DNA of 64,000 bases from Kappaphycus alvarezii (GCA_002205965.3 NADL03000501.1:1488001-1552000); one strand, 5' to 3'. Positions 31,107-41,289 are shown, numbered from the stretch's first letter. A program made the numbers and translations. Notes: generated from the sequence alone by a model not told the origin.

Positions 31107-31430
31107 AGGAGAAGTGGGATGAGCGAATCGGACTTTAGTGAACTGCAGTTGAGACAGTCGTCGACGCTTTGGATAAAAAAGGGTATCTAAATGTACAGTG
31201 GATTTCCGCACCGCGGTATCACACTGTACTGTACATTCATTATGGCAATCGAGTCAGCAAGCATCACGTATTAGTTTACAGTAATTGTAAAGTTTACAGT
31301 AATAAAGTACAGTACATGCTAGCTTTCGTTTCGTACAGAATGTACAAGCTGAGCGTCAAGCATTACTTGCAGGAGGTGTTTGAATGTGCCGAATTACTGT
31401 AGAGAAAGAGCAATTAACAAGGGAGGGGGA
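31107..31430. promoter_or_regulatory. RTRAF upstream TACAGTA cluster
   Basis: TACTGTA at 31227 and TACAGTA at 31277, 31295 and 31308 are followed by TACTGTA at 31395. TGTACAGTGG (31191-31202) lies closest to the gene. This is one of the densest clusters in the window and sits directly 5' of a minus-strand gene. Confidence 0.5.
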
Positions 31431-32140
31431 ATCTTTATCTGTGCAAAAACCTGAACCATACAGGTAGTGGGTCATTTAACGGCACATCGGAAATCGTAGA
31501 TCTTGCTTGTAACCGTGCAATATGCAGCTTGGCCCTGGGCTTTGGTTGTAGGCGATTTAGGGGGTCTCAAAAGTTGTGCTATTTTTATGGTGTCGAGCGA
31601 TGCCTGACACCTCCGGCATCACACAAATCAGGGGCTTGGTCAACAGATGTACTTCTACGCGAAATTGAACCGAGTTTATTAATAATCATAACATAAAGGC
31701 ATTACAACAAATCCCCGATAAGGAATGACGAAGGGACTGCCCCTAAGCAAATCTCAGATTTCGGCGAACCCGGCCGAATCTGAACCTGAAGGAAACGATT
31801 GCTACCTGCCAAAAACTGAAATAGACTTTCAGGGGTTTCCAAAAAGTGAGAATTAGTTGAAATAATTTTGAAACCGAATTTCAAATTTACCCCCAATAGC
31901 AGACAGTGCACCAACTGCTGGAGGATTGTGGGTATTGTAACGTGAATATCTAAGGACCTTTCTACACAGGGACTGGACAAAACAAAATTTGTCCAAAAAA
32001 CCCACTATATTGGGAATTGCCCATTTTTTTTGGGAAAGTACGCCCGCTGTCGACAAAGACAACTTTGTTCCCAAGAAGTTGGGGTCGCAAAGAAGGCGAC
32101 CCCAAGGAAAGGACAGGGTCAACCCCACTTTTTCGCGGGA
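31431..32140. mobile_element. Left flank of the Harbinger-like element
   Basis: No host gene is recognised. A perfect 10-base inverted repeat with a 7-base loop (TTGGGGTCGC, 32079-32088, and its complement, 32096-32105) lies just before the transposase start. I could not find terminal inverted repeats or a TWA target duplication by eye, so the element boundary is not set. Confidence 0.35.
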
Positions 32141-33400
32141 ATGGGAGATCATTCTCCATCATTGCGAAGCAAGCTCGCGACTGCCATTGCAGCCATAGTT
32201 CCATTAAATGCCGACGAAGATGATACCGCAATGGCTGCAATTCCCGCACAACAATCCGATGCAGCCGTTCCAATTTTGCCGAAGTCCGATGGGCGCAGCG
32301 GAACTCCTGGTCGCGCTTGGAGCCGTGAAAGAAACTTGAAATCGTGGTTCACGAGCTATGGGCTGTCCCCTAATTTCCGTGATTCGTCATCCTGGCGCAG
32401 CCTATTCCGTGTTTCTCACACCATGTTTATGCAACTATGCAACGCCCTTCGTCCCTATTTGGAGCGAGCACCGACGAAGTACAGACAACCGTTAAGCTCA
32501 CAGCTGAGAACTACTGCTTTTCTCATGTACGTAGGGGGGACGACTTGTGAAAAGACAGCCTGCCAGCTTGGAATTGGTGCCAGCTCAGTATTCACTGCTG
32601 TGCGGGAGGCTTTCGTGGGTATTTGTGACATATTTAGTCATGAACTACAGTTCCCGACAAGCGAAGAAGATGTAGCGAAGGTCATGCGTGGTTTCGAGGG
32701 AATCCGAGGCTTTCCGTACTCCGTCATAGAAATCAATGGGACGCATGTGAAGTGGCTTTTGTGCCCAAACGAGCAGTAATATGAGTACAGATGTTACAAG
32801 GGGTATCCAAGTGTGATCATCTTTGCTGTAGCTACCTCTAAACGGAAGTTTATTTACGCAGACATCGGTCGACCGGGCGTTCTCGGTGACTCCACAATAT
32901 TTTCCCGCTCGTCATTGAAACGGAACATAGGCAAAGGTGTGTGGCTTGGAAATGCAATACCGAGTTTGACAATTTTTGAAGTTGATGTAAGGCCATACTC
33001 GATTGGGCATTGTGCCTTTTCCCTCGACCAGAACAGGATGAAGACATCCTCACAAAGGGAACAGGGAGTTAATCTTATACTGAAAATGTGGGACTCTGTT
33101 TCCAGTCAGACGAGGAAACCAATCGAGTGCGCATTCGGAATGTTGAGGAATAGGTTCCATGCCCTTAAAGAAGGAATACGCCTTCACCATGAGGACGACA
33201 TTTCAAGGTTTTGCCTGGTTTGTATGATTATACACAACATGGGGATCGATGAAGGGGACTTTGAAGACTCATTCCTACCTCAAGATGAAGACGTTGACGA
33301 TGAAATTATTTCTAGAGAGGGTAACGCAGGTAAGCGTCAAAGGGATGCCCTACTTTATTACGTCATCAAGAAGTTATCAGAGAACGAGAATATTGTCTAA
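32141..33400 (+). pseudogene. PIF/Harbinger DDE transposase with in-frame stop
   Basis: From the ATG at 32141 the frame runs 420 codons to TAA at 33398, with one internal TAA at 32777-32779. Harbinger landmarks are in order: an N-terminal helix-turn-helix region, the first catalytic block (VIEINGTHVKW, normally I-D-G-T-H), KGYPSVIIFAVA, ADIGRPGVLGDSTIF, WLGN (normally L-G-D) and IECAFGMLRNRF with the catalytic Glu. Two of the acidic positions read Asn and the stop is in the CPNEQ-stop-YEYRCYKGY block, so it is inactive. Each of those three changes can be explained by one C-to-T or G-to-A transition. It meets the Myb-like ORF tail-to-tail, overlapping by 4 bases. Confidence 0.78.
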
Positions 33401-34047
33401 AGCTTATCGACCAGACGTTCCAGCACATTGCGCAATTTGGCTTTCTCGACGTTTCCCTTCTGAATCTTGCTAATAAGCTGGGAATGAAGTTCGTCCTGAG
33501 ATTGAATAAAGGATTCTATCAGAGCTGTATGACTGAGTTTAACACGCTTACGGTAACTGGAGAGCGGAGCATCACTGATGAGGCTAGCGTCCTCCGTGGA
33601 CAGCACGGCGGGAGGGTCGTGGCGCGCTTTTCCTTTTTCTAATTCGTGCATCCTTTCGAAAAACTCAGGAGTGTTGAAAAAACCATCACCGTCCGCGTCC
33701 CGTCCTGACTCGGAGAGCTTGGCGACAAAAGCGGTGTACTCCTGTTTGATTCTTGTGAACTTCTTCTGCCATGCCTTGGCAGACCGGTTTATTTCGTGCT
33801 CCGCTTCAGCTAAAATGGTGGTTTCAGCAAAGACGTCCTTTAAGGACTTTTTCTGCTTCTTCCGGCCACCGTACCCAGCTTTTTCCATCATGTCAAACAG
33901 AATGTTGACAGTATCATTGCCGTAATGTGCAGTGTCTTTAGCCGTATTTGTTACTGGATCCGAACAAATTTCTTGGACGATGCAGGCGGCCTCGTCGTTG
34001 ATTTCGGTTGGCGAAACAAGAACTTCTGACGGGGAATTGTAGTGCAT
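33397..34047 (-). CDS. Myb/SANT-like Harbinger partner protein
   Basis: An intact 216-residue frame starts at an ATG. The central AWQKKFTRIKQEYTAFVAKLSES resembles the conserved helix of Myb/SANT-like (trihelix) DNA-binding domains, and the region after it (TPEFFERMHELEKGKARHD) fits the family's continuation. A basic, predicted nuclear segment GRKKQKKSLK precedes it, and the C-terminal third is helical with a Leu-rich coiled segment. PIF/Harbinger elements commonly encode such a second protein that helps import the transposase and bind the element ends. Its position, convergent with the transposase and overlapping 4 bases, supports this. It is intact while the transposase is broken. It could be one exon of a longer ORF beginning further right, toward the split ORF at 34.2/40.1 kb. 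Confidence 0.55.
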   Translation of the reverse strand: MHYNSPSEVLVSPTEINDEAACIVQEICSDPVTNTAKDTAHYGNDTVNILFDMMEKAGYGGRKKQKKSLKDVFAETTILAEAEHEINRSAKAWQKKFTRIKQEYTAFVAKLSESGRDADGDGFFNTPEFFERMHELEKGKARHDPPAVLSTEDASLISDAPLSSYRKRVKLSHTALIESFIQSQDELHSQLISKIQKGNVEKAKLRNVLERLVDKL

Positions 34048-34199
34048 ATGTGCTCTGGGAGGACTTCCAGTAATCTTAGAGCTATAAACAGCATCGCAAT
34101 GTGTGAGTTCTTCCGCCGTGATTGTTTGGTTCTAGATTGCGGAGTTTTTCGTTGTTGAAGTGGTGTCGATAGAAGCTATGTAGGGGAATAAGTATATAT

Positions 34200-34459
34200 T
34201 CACGTGATAAACATTCCTTGGAGCCGAAAATGGCGGCACCGTCTAACGTTTGTGAGGTGTTCGGGTTTGGTTGCCATTTGGCGGCAAGCCCTTTCTATGG
34301 CATGTCCCAAGGGATTTCTACACCAAAAGGAAGACAAAATATTGTCCACAGCGAATGCAGATAATGTCCACAGGACAGTTTGGCACATCACCGTGTCCAT
34401 TTCTGCAATTGGATAAAATCCGGCGTAGAAAAGGCCTAAAAGAACATTGCCTCTCCGCA
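34200..34459 (-). pseudogene. 3' part of ORF split by LTR retrotransposon
   Basis: This segment continues the minus-strand frame of 39990-40104. If the retrotransposon and one copy of CCGCA are ignored, an ATG at 40104 to the TGA at 34200 gives 375 bases, a 124-codon ORF with no stop. The protein has MCQTVLWTLSAFAVDNILSSF and a basic HLTNVRRCRHFRLQG end. I do not recognise it. It may be an accessory gene of the Harbinger-like element or a host gene; neither is shown. Confidence 0.5.
34455..34459. repeat. Target site duplication, left (CCGCA)
   Basis: CCGCA directly precedes the left LTR and is matched exactly at 39985-39989. Confidence 0.85.
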
Positions 34460-34762
34460 TGTGAAGTACTCCAACCGGTTGATTGTGATTGACGGTAAGA
34501 GAGTAGTATCCCGACGCCGGCGGAGGCGCACGCGGACAGCACCCGGTATTTATTGACTTCAAAAATAGACCGGGTAGACCCGGTGGTCCGATAATGGGCC
34601 CACTAGCTCCAGCTGTAATTTCCGACGACGACGGTCAATTACAGTGGACGAATCATGACAGTACGTGACAGCGAGCGGATTGTTTACTGTCAGCATGGCA
34701 GAAGCTGGCGAAGATGCAGAGGTAGCGACTGAGCTAAAAGGTTTGCACAATATTTGTGCACA
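34460..34762 (-). repeat. 3' LTR of Ty3/gypsy element
   Basis: This is 303 bases. It differs from the other LTR at about ten positions and one single-base gap. In the element's sense it begins TGTGCACAAATATTG and ends TTCACA. AATAAATACC is a candidate polyadenylation region. Confidence 0.88.
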
Positions 34763-34775
34763 CTCCCCTTCTTCA
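34763..34775 (-). other. Polypurine tract
   Basis: On the minus strand this reads GAAGAAGGGGAGT-like sequence ending at the LTR, the expected position of the plus-strand primer of an LTR retroelement. Confidence 0.7.
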
Positions 34776-34797
34776 AAAAGAGCTGAATTAAAACAAC

Positions 34798-36840
34798 TCA
34801 CCCCGGCTGCAACTCGGCACGGGCACGCGCAGCTAGATCGGCAGGCGTGTTCTTTCGTGAGAGAAGCTTGGTAAGAAGGGATGGAACATCGTCATACACT
34901 TGACGCAGCGGCTCAAGGGTATCCTCAGATTCTAGCAGACCACGCCAACGCACATGAACCTTGAGTTCACTGTCATCGTCAACAAGCTTCATCAGACGCT
35001 GAGCAACCATTCTTGTCGCCGAGGTGACGACGTGAGACACAATTTCAGAAACGTCTAGAGAAGAATCACTGTAGAACTTCAGACGGCTGGCGTGAACATC
35101 GTCGTATTGACCATTACGGAGGTCTTCTACTCGATAAACGAAATCATTGATGGCCTTCATGACCCTTCGTGGGCCACGCCATCGCAAAGAAAGTTTTTCG
35201 CCGGCGGTAAATTCGTCACGTGCGAGTAATACATAGTCGTCTTCGACAAAATTTGGCAGCTCACCACGCGACGTGGCCTCGTGACCCCTTGCCCTATTAG
35301 ACGTGACGGACTGTAAGACAACTGGATGTAGTTCAGCAATTTTAGGCTTCAACTTCGACACGTTGATTGTGCGCTCATATTGCACAGCATCGATGCTCAC
35401 CGGCGCTGCACTGCTTGCACGAATGAAAGTAAAGATCGGCAGTAATGGCTCAGCTCCTGTAAATGCAGTGATTTGGGCAATATTGCGACGCTGTGGCGAA
35501 GGTGCTTGATTCAAGGCGCTCTGGGCGACAGGTAGCACATCTGGCCATTCTTCCGGGCGCATCTGTACCTCGGACAAGATGCTGCGAAATGTTCGTAGGA
35601 GCTCACGGCCGAGGCGTTCAACAGCGCCGTTGCTCCGAGGCGAGTATGGCAGGGTGAAGTGGTGCCGGACTCGAAGAGACTTGGTAAGCTGACGGAGTGT
35701 CTCGTTTTTAAAATTTGTTGGGCCGTCCGACATGAAGGCACGCGGGGCATCGAAAGCGGCGCACCAGTCGACGAGACAGTGTGCAGCGTTAACTGCAGAG
35801 GTGTTCGGTAAGTCAAACAGCCACTTGTTATTTGAGTGGTCATCCCTCAGCATGAGCACGTACTTGTCTCCGGTCGAGCTTGGGCCCATCTCAATGTAGT
35901 CAAATTGGATGAGATCTTTCGGCTACGTGCCGTGGACAGCTGGACCGAACGGGCGAGGTATCTTCTCCCCTCCTACAGTGGAAAGGCAGTGTATGCATGC
36001 CTTAATAAACGTGGCGACGTCCGTGGTTAGCGTCGACCAGAAGAAGCATTGTCGGAGGGTCGACGTGGTGGACTTGATGCCACGGTGTGCGCTCTGTCTG
36101 GTGTGCGAAATGATGCACAGTCTAAGCTGAAGATCGGCACAGTCGTCGGGGATCCAGATCGGACCCAAGGGGTTACGCCAAACCCCTCCATCACGGGTGA
36201 AGTTTGCAGGGCGATGCGCAGAGTGCTTCTTCTGGGCGTTAGCGATCTCTTCGACAGACGGCCAGACGAAATCGTCAGCTAAGGAAGACGTTAGTGGCGG
36301 GATTCGCAGAAGGCGGCGGACAGCCGGAGGGGCAGACCAGCGGCTTAGGAGGTCTGCCCAGACATTTTCGCTCGCTGTAATGTGCACACACGTGTATACA
36401 TAAGCGCTGAGGTGAACCGCCCAGCGTAAGTCCTTACGCAGAGACGACTGTGATAGGTCAGCCACAACAGCGAGTGGGTCGAATAGGAATAATAAGTTGT
36501 GGTGGTCTCTAAACGAGTCGAATCTGTCGGGTATGGCTAGGATCCAGTGCATTCTGTCAATGGTCGCCATGTTGGCTAACGCCTCCTTCTCCAAAATGGA
36601 CCAACCGAGTGACGGCCCAGTGAAGTGACCTGAGAGAAAGGAGAGGGGTTGATGACGCTGATCAGCATGGGACTTGTGGATGTCCTCCATGGGTACCTGA
36701 GTTACCATACCCGACCATACAGCGTCGGAAGCGTCGGAGGAACGCAGAGGCGGGTTGCTGTGTCGCGATGCACAAGGGTGACCTGGCGGGCGAGAGCATC
36801 CTTGGCATGGTGGAACGCGTCGGATTCCGACTTTGACCAT
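34798..36840 (-). pseudogene. RNase H, integrase and chromodomain-like tail of retrotransposon
   Basis: On the minus strand, RNase H starts with DASDAVWSGMVTQ. The integrase zinc-binding part has ISHTRQSAHRG followed by a C-x2-C (ACIHC). An in-frame TAG at 35923-35925 interrupts the linker into the integrase core, which then reads MGPSSTGDKYVLMLRDDHS, MSDGPTNF and SNGAVERLGRELLR (the D-D-E elements). The end contains VHVRWRGLLESEDTLEPL, which fits a chromodomain. Chromodomain integrases in chromoviruses are known to steer insertion toward modified histones. This copy has one stop plus the frameshift before RNase H. Confidence 0.8.
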
Positions 36841-38282
36841 CCGACTTGAGCTAGGACGACACGCCCCACGGCAGTCTTCTTGCGGCTGCCAGCCTTGGTA
36901 TACACCAATTCCAAAAACTCCGAGAGCGGGCGAATGACCGTCGTGAAACGTGGAATCGCACTACGCATCCACTGCATAGCACATACGAACTGCTGGAGGT
37001 CAGCACCCGTCTTAGGCTCTTCCATGTCGCGGATGCCGTTGATGCGTCTTGGTTCGAAGCGAATGCCTGCAGGAGAGACAATCCGACCACACCAGCGAAT
37101 CGTTGTCGTGAAAAGAACGCACTTAGCAGGATGGAGATTCAGGTTGCGCTGGGCGCAGTACTGAAAGAAGCGTCGGATTTTCGTCAGGAGTTCGTCGACA
37201 GTATCCGCGTGAGCGAGGATGTCGTCGAGCCAAAGGAGAATATTTTGGGGAAGGTCTGTTGGGAGAGTTGACTGCAATGATGATTGCAGGTACATGACGG
37301 CATTTGTTGTTCCATGGGGGACGTGAGTTGGCGAAAATAATCCGTCCGGCGTGACGAAAGACTGGGATGCTTGCGACTCAGCGTGTAAGGGAAGTTGCCA
37401 GTATCCGTGAACGAAGTCTAATTCGGCGTAGCACTTGGAAGTGGAAGTTTTCGTTAGTTCCTGCTCCGTGTTGGGCATCGGAAACTGATGCTTCTTCGTG
37501 AAGCGATTAATAGGGCGCAGATCAACAGTGAATCGGAAACCATCGGGTCCTGATTTGGGCACAAGGAGTGGTGCCGAGGCCCAAGGGGACGTAGGATTGG
37601 CGTAGGCCATACCACAATCGACGAGCTTGCTGACGGTTTTTGACAAAAAATTTCGTTGGGCTTGCGTGTAGTTGCGCAAATGGACACGTATTGGCCTGGC
37701 GTCTTGCTGGATATCGATCTTGAGTGGTGGGAAGTCGGCAGGCGGACCAGATGATAAGCTTGTCCGGAATATGTCGATGTGCGACTTCACAATGTGTTCT
37801 AGTTGGGGCAGCTTATCTTCCGAGAACCCATTGTTAAGCTCGTCTCAGAGCATCTTGTCATCGGCCGCGGCGACTTCGGCATGTTGGTCCTTATCGACAG
37901 TTTCGAGCAGATTAGTATCCGGAAACAGATCTGGCTCGTCCCTAACTTGATGGTAGTTCACCTTAGGACGGTCAGGCTTATCTACCATTGTGAAGTTGAA
38001 GTCGGCAGTGGGGGCTCCATTGAGACGTGCGGTCATGAGGCGGCTGACTAGTCCGCCTCGCATCTCATGTGTTAGACTGCGTATGGTTGAACAGCCGTTT
38101 CCGTCCAATAGCGCACGTTTCTGCTCGAGAAGGCTCTTTATGTCTATACCGAGGTGTTGCAAGACCGGCAGACCAATCAGAAGGTCTTCGGTTGCTAAGT
38201 TGTCATCAGCGACGAGGAAAGTCACTTTAACCAACGCGAGCGATCCTGTGAACAGCTGAAGGACAGTCCTGGCGGTGTCCAC
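36702..38282 (-). pseudogene. Protease and reverse transcriptase of retrotransposon
   Basis: The protease part includes LVDTARTVLQLF in the position of the active D-T/S-G motif and EDLLIGLPVLQHLGID. An in-frame TGA at 37845-37847 separates it from the reverse transcriptase frame, which is otherwise continuous: GMAYANPTSPWASAPLLVPK, FRFTVDLRPINRFTKK, YAELDFVHGYWQLPL, HGTTNAVMYLQ and ILLWLDDILAHA (catalytic x-x-D-D). It ends in a one-base frameshift around 36.75 kb. In the protease the expected Gly after D-T reads Ala, so it may be inactive. Confidence 0.82.
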
Positions 38283-39529
38283 GAGCGTGAAAAGGAGAAT
38301 GTCTCGGCCTCCGACGCGTTATTGAGCGCGAGCTGCAGATGCACCTTATCGATCTTTGTCATTTTACCAATGCAGTTGAGTACGGCGCGCTCGGCGAGCT
38401 TAGGGGAGACGAGGGAATCGTCGCTTCCGTCGTCTGTGCGTCCATTTGCTGTCATGCTCTCGGAGCCCTCGCTCACGACGACCGGGAAGGAAGTGCCTAT
38501 ATGTGGATTCTCCTCTAGCTTCAGTTTGCTCGGTGCTTCCAGCCGCCGAACAGTTCTGTGCACCTCCAGTTCATCCTTGACCTGGGCGTGCTCCCGCATC
38601 TGTCCGCGGGTTGATCTTGATGTGCCCGTGTGAGCCTTCTCTTCTGCATAGGCCTTGAGTAACGACGCTTTTTCGTGCTCCGGACACTCCCGGCAGTCTC
38701 GCAGAAGATGTCGTATGCCTTTGGATTTGTGTTGTCCGTAGTGGCAGAATGGGGCTTGTTTGGAAGGTTTCGACTTAGCGGACAAATAAGCAGTGTCTTC
38801 CTGTCGGCTCCCGCCGCGATTGCTGCGTTTTCCCTTCTTCGTGCTCATCACATCTGGCTGAGGTTTTCCATTATCGACAAGTTGGAAGGCCTTGGAGAGT
38901 CGTATCGCGTGTTCCATAAAGCCTTGGAAGTCCTTGCGCAATGAGTACTTCGAAAATTCGAGGTCCGACTCTAGTCGGGCATGCAGAGAAGCGGACGGAT
39001 GGCTGAGAGGACGTGCTAAACAGCTATCTTTTGATTCTCTTTCAGGATCCAGGACAGGCCGTTCCTCTGCAGTATCGTCTGATACTTTACAAGAAGGTTC
39101 TGTATGCGAGAGGTCTCGTTTGCGTCTTGCATTTCGATGCACAGTTCTTGTGCAACTATGCTGTCCAGCTTGGCTAATGTCACTAACTTCCTTTGACTCA
39201 GTAGCTCTAGCCTTGAGAAAGTCTCGTAACTTTTTCTCGGTGAGAGCGTCGTAAGATGTCACACCGTCGATGAAACCGAAAGCAATCGTCGACTCCAGCC
39301 ATTCTGCGTCAACGCAGAACTTGAGATTGACTGGGGTAACAACCTCGTTCGTGACAACTTGTTGCGCGACCAACTGGCGGGCGCGCTCCTGCACCTCCTT
39401 AGCGTACTGATCATACGCGCGCAGAAAGGTGCGAATTGACTATGCATCGGCTGCTTTGAGGCGTGGGTGATCGACGGTAGTTGCCACGTACTTCAATGAT
39501 GCCGACGATATCTCTGGAGAGCCAGACAT
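38222..39529 (-). pseudogene. Gag-like ORF of retrotransposon
   Basis: From the ATG at 39529 the minus-strand frame is open except for a TAG at 39440-39442, and runs on for about 430 codons. The part after the stop is well formed, with an FLRAYDQYAKEVQERARQL helix of capsid type. A Cys/His-containing segment near the end (FCHYGQHKSKGIRHLLRDC) is a degenerate zinc knuckle. A one-base shift at about 38.3 kb separates this frame from the protease, suggesting that gag and pol were originally a single reading frame. Confidence 0.72.
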
Positions 39530-39682
39530 TTTGTGGAGATCTTCGTTCAGAAACAGAAGTTGAACGTAGCCATTCGAATCGTAATCAGTGTGCTCGACGT
39601 TGCGTCGTTACCAGTAGTCTATGCTTGCACATAATGGCTAAAGACTCGTCGTGCCTAGACGGAGTAGAGCCGTAGTGATCAC

Positions 39683-39984
39683 TGTGACGTACTCCGACCG
39701 GTTGATCGTGATTGACGGTAAGAGAATAGTCTCCCGACGCCGGCGGAGGCGCACGCGGACAGCCCCGGTATTTATTGACTTCAAAAATAGACCGGGTAGA
39801 CCCAGTGGTCCGATAATGGGCCCACTAGCCCCAGCTGTAATTTCCGACGACGACGGTCAATTACAGTGGACGAATCATGACAGTACGTGACAGCGAGCGG
39901 ATTGCTTACTGTCAGCACAGCAGAAGCTGGCGAAGATGCAGAGGTAGCGACTGAGCTAAAAGGTTTGCACAATATTTGTGCACA
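39683..39984 (-). repeat. 5' LTR of Ty3/gypsy element
   Basis: This is 302 bases, colinear with 34460-34762. In the genome's plus orientation both begin TGTGA and end GTGCACA. Confidence 0.88.
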
Positions 39985-39989
39985 CCGCA
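39985..39989. repeat. Target site duplication, right (CCGCA)
   Basis: An exact copy of 34455-34459, adjacent to the right LTR. Confidence 0.85.
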
Positions 39990-40104
39990 GTTCGCGTAGA
40001 GTAACCTGAAAGCATCGACAGCCCTTATCTTTCCAGGTGTCACTAACTTCCGCCAACCACTCATATTTCTCCGAAAAGATAGCAACCGAAACCGACAATT
40101 CCAT
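39985..40104 (-). pseudogene. 5' part of ORF split by LTR retrotransposon
   Basis: From the ATG at 40104 the frame encodes MELSVSVAIFSEKYEWLAEV and SDTWKDKGCRCF, running into the insertion site. It continues in frame at 34459. A GTG-started extension to 40170 is also open. Family unknown. Confidence 0.5.
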
Positions 40105-40480
40105 CCTACTCCAATATGCTGCCGAGCAACTCCCAGTGACTAACGAATTCTTCCACAGAACGAACGTCACAGAACTTCGTTCGATTGCGGCGCAATGGGG
40201 TTTTCATACAAGAAAGTTGTGTAAAGTGATGCTAGTTGTGGCATGCTCAATGCAAGTGCACTACGAAATCAAAAAAGGGAATTCGGTTGAAAGAGAGATG
40301 GAGAAACCCCGACTGCTGGAGATTTGCGCATTTCAAAGTGACAATAGAAATTTGCACAAATTTGTCAAGTGTTTCATGAGTAGTATAATTGCGGAGTTGA
40401 GGTAGCGCGATGAACGTGCACGGTAATTGGGATTGGGAGTTGGCCACGTGTGATCCGGATTATCGGTGCTTCCTATTTAT
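40105..40480. other. No gene recognised
   Basis: A 122-codon GTG-started frame on the plus strand (40037-40405) overlaps the split ORF antisense. I do not recognise it and treat it as a shadow. Confidence 0.35.
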
Positions 40481-40960
40481 TGTAGTTGGCAGTGTAATTT
40501 AGCTAATTGTAATTAGGTAGATATTTATGAGCTTACTGTGGATAGATATCTGGGGGCCAAAAACCCCGGGTCGCACTGTATATAAGGCCGCCGCCGACCC
40601 CAACCGCCAACAGTAAAGAAAAGGCACTTTTATCTGTGCACCATTCCTTAACGGTGAATCATCCTCGGTTAACCGTCATTCACGCATAGGTTTCCCTCTC
40701 GTCGCTAACTTTGTCCATCGTTCCCACTGTTTACCGCTCGGTCGCGCGTCTAAGACGGATTTTTCTCCAATCTGTGTTGTGCTCCCCTTACTTTTCCCCT
40801 GCGTTCGCTCTGTTGAGCCCGGTCATACTTCGGTATTTACGGTTAACAAAAATGCACTACCGACGCTTTCGGTGATCTCTCTACCAATTTCCGCAAGCGG
40901 GGTTTAATCCCACATCATGCGAGTATCTTAAATGCACCATGCGGGGATTATCTAAAAGAA
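40481..40960 (+). promoter_or_regulatory. Candidate promoter or solo LTR
   Basis: TGTATATAAGGCC (40577-40589) is a strong TATA-box-like sequence. It is preceded by the inverted GGGGGCCAAAAACCCC hairpin (40552-40567) and followed by a leader without an ORF. This resembles an LTR U3-R boundary, but I found no second copy in the window. A GC-richer block here drops to AT-rich sequence after about 41 kb. Confidence 0.35.
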
Positions 40961-41289
40961 AAAAAGGAGCACCCACCAGAAGAAGAGTTCTAACCTGGAA
41001 AAATGATTTCGAGTTGGGCGTGAAACGCATATTTCCTTTTCTGTTGATTTTACCGGTAGTGAATCTAACTTTTTACCTAATCCGAGCATGAGATGCTTTT
41101 TTCTTGGCATTGAGAGAGTAAGAAAGATGCAGGAATGCGTTAAGGGAGTCTAAAAGGGAGCCTTTGCGGGCTCAATTGGATGCGCAGATGACAAGGGACA
41201 TTTTTGGACTACAGTGATTGAGCCAACTTTCAACAGTACGGATTACAAACCGAAAAATATTTTCATGGGGTAGACATTAAGAGTCCTCC

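Larger units (their letters stand above)
34460..39984 (-). mobile_element. Ty3/gypsy chromodomain LTR retrotransposon, complete structure
   Basis: A 5.5 kb element on the minus strand has two LTRs of 303 and 302 bases with 5'-TG...CA-3' ends, a 5-bp CCGCA duplication on both sides, and a purine-rich polypurine tract (34763-34775, read on the minus strand) abutting the 3' LTR. The internal order is gag, protease, reverse transcriptase, RNase H, integrase, chromodomain-like tail, which defines the Metaviridae order. The coding part has three in-frame stops (39440-39442, 37845-37847, 35923-35925) and two single-base frameshifts (about 38.3 kb and 36.75 kb), so it cannot transpose autonomously. 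The LTRs are about 96 percent identical by eye, indicating a fairly recent insertion. I could not identify a classical tRNA primer-binding site. Confidence 0.88.

Noticed and set aside
31431-34200. Terminal inverted repeats of the Harbinger-like element
   Set aside because: I could not find a convincing matching pair or TWA duplication by eye.
34460-39984. Stops in the retrotransposon as programmed readthrough
   Set aside because: Three stops, at least one inside a domain linker, plus two frameshifts are better explained as decay.
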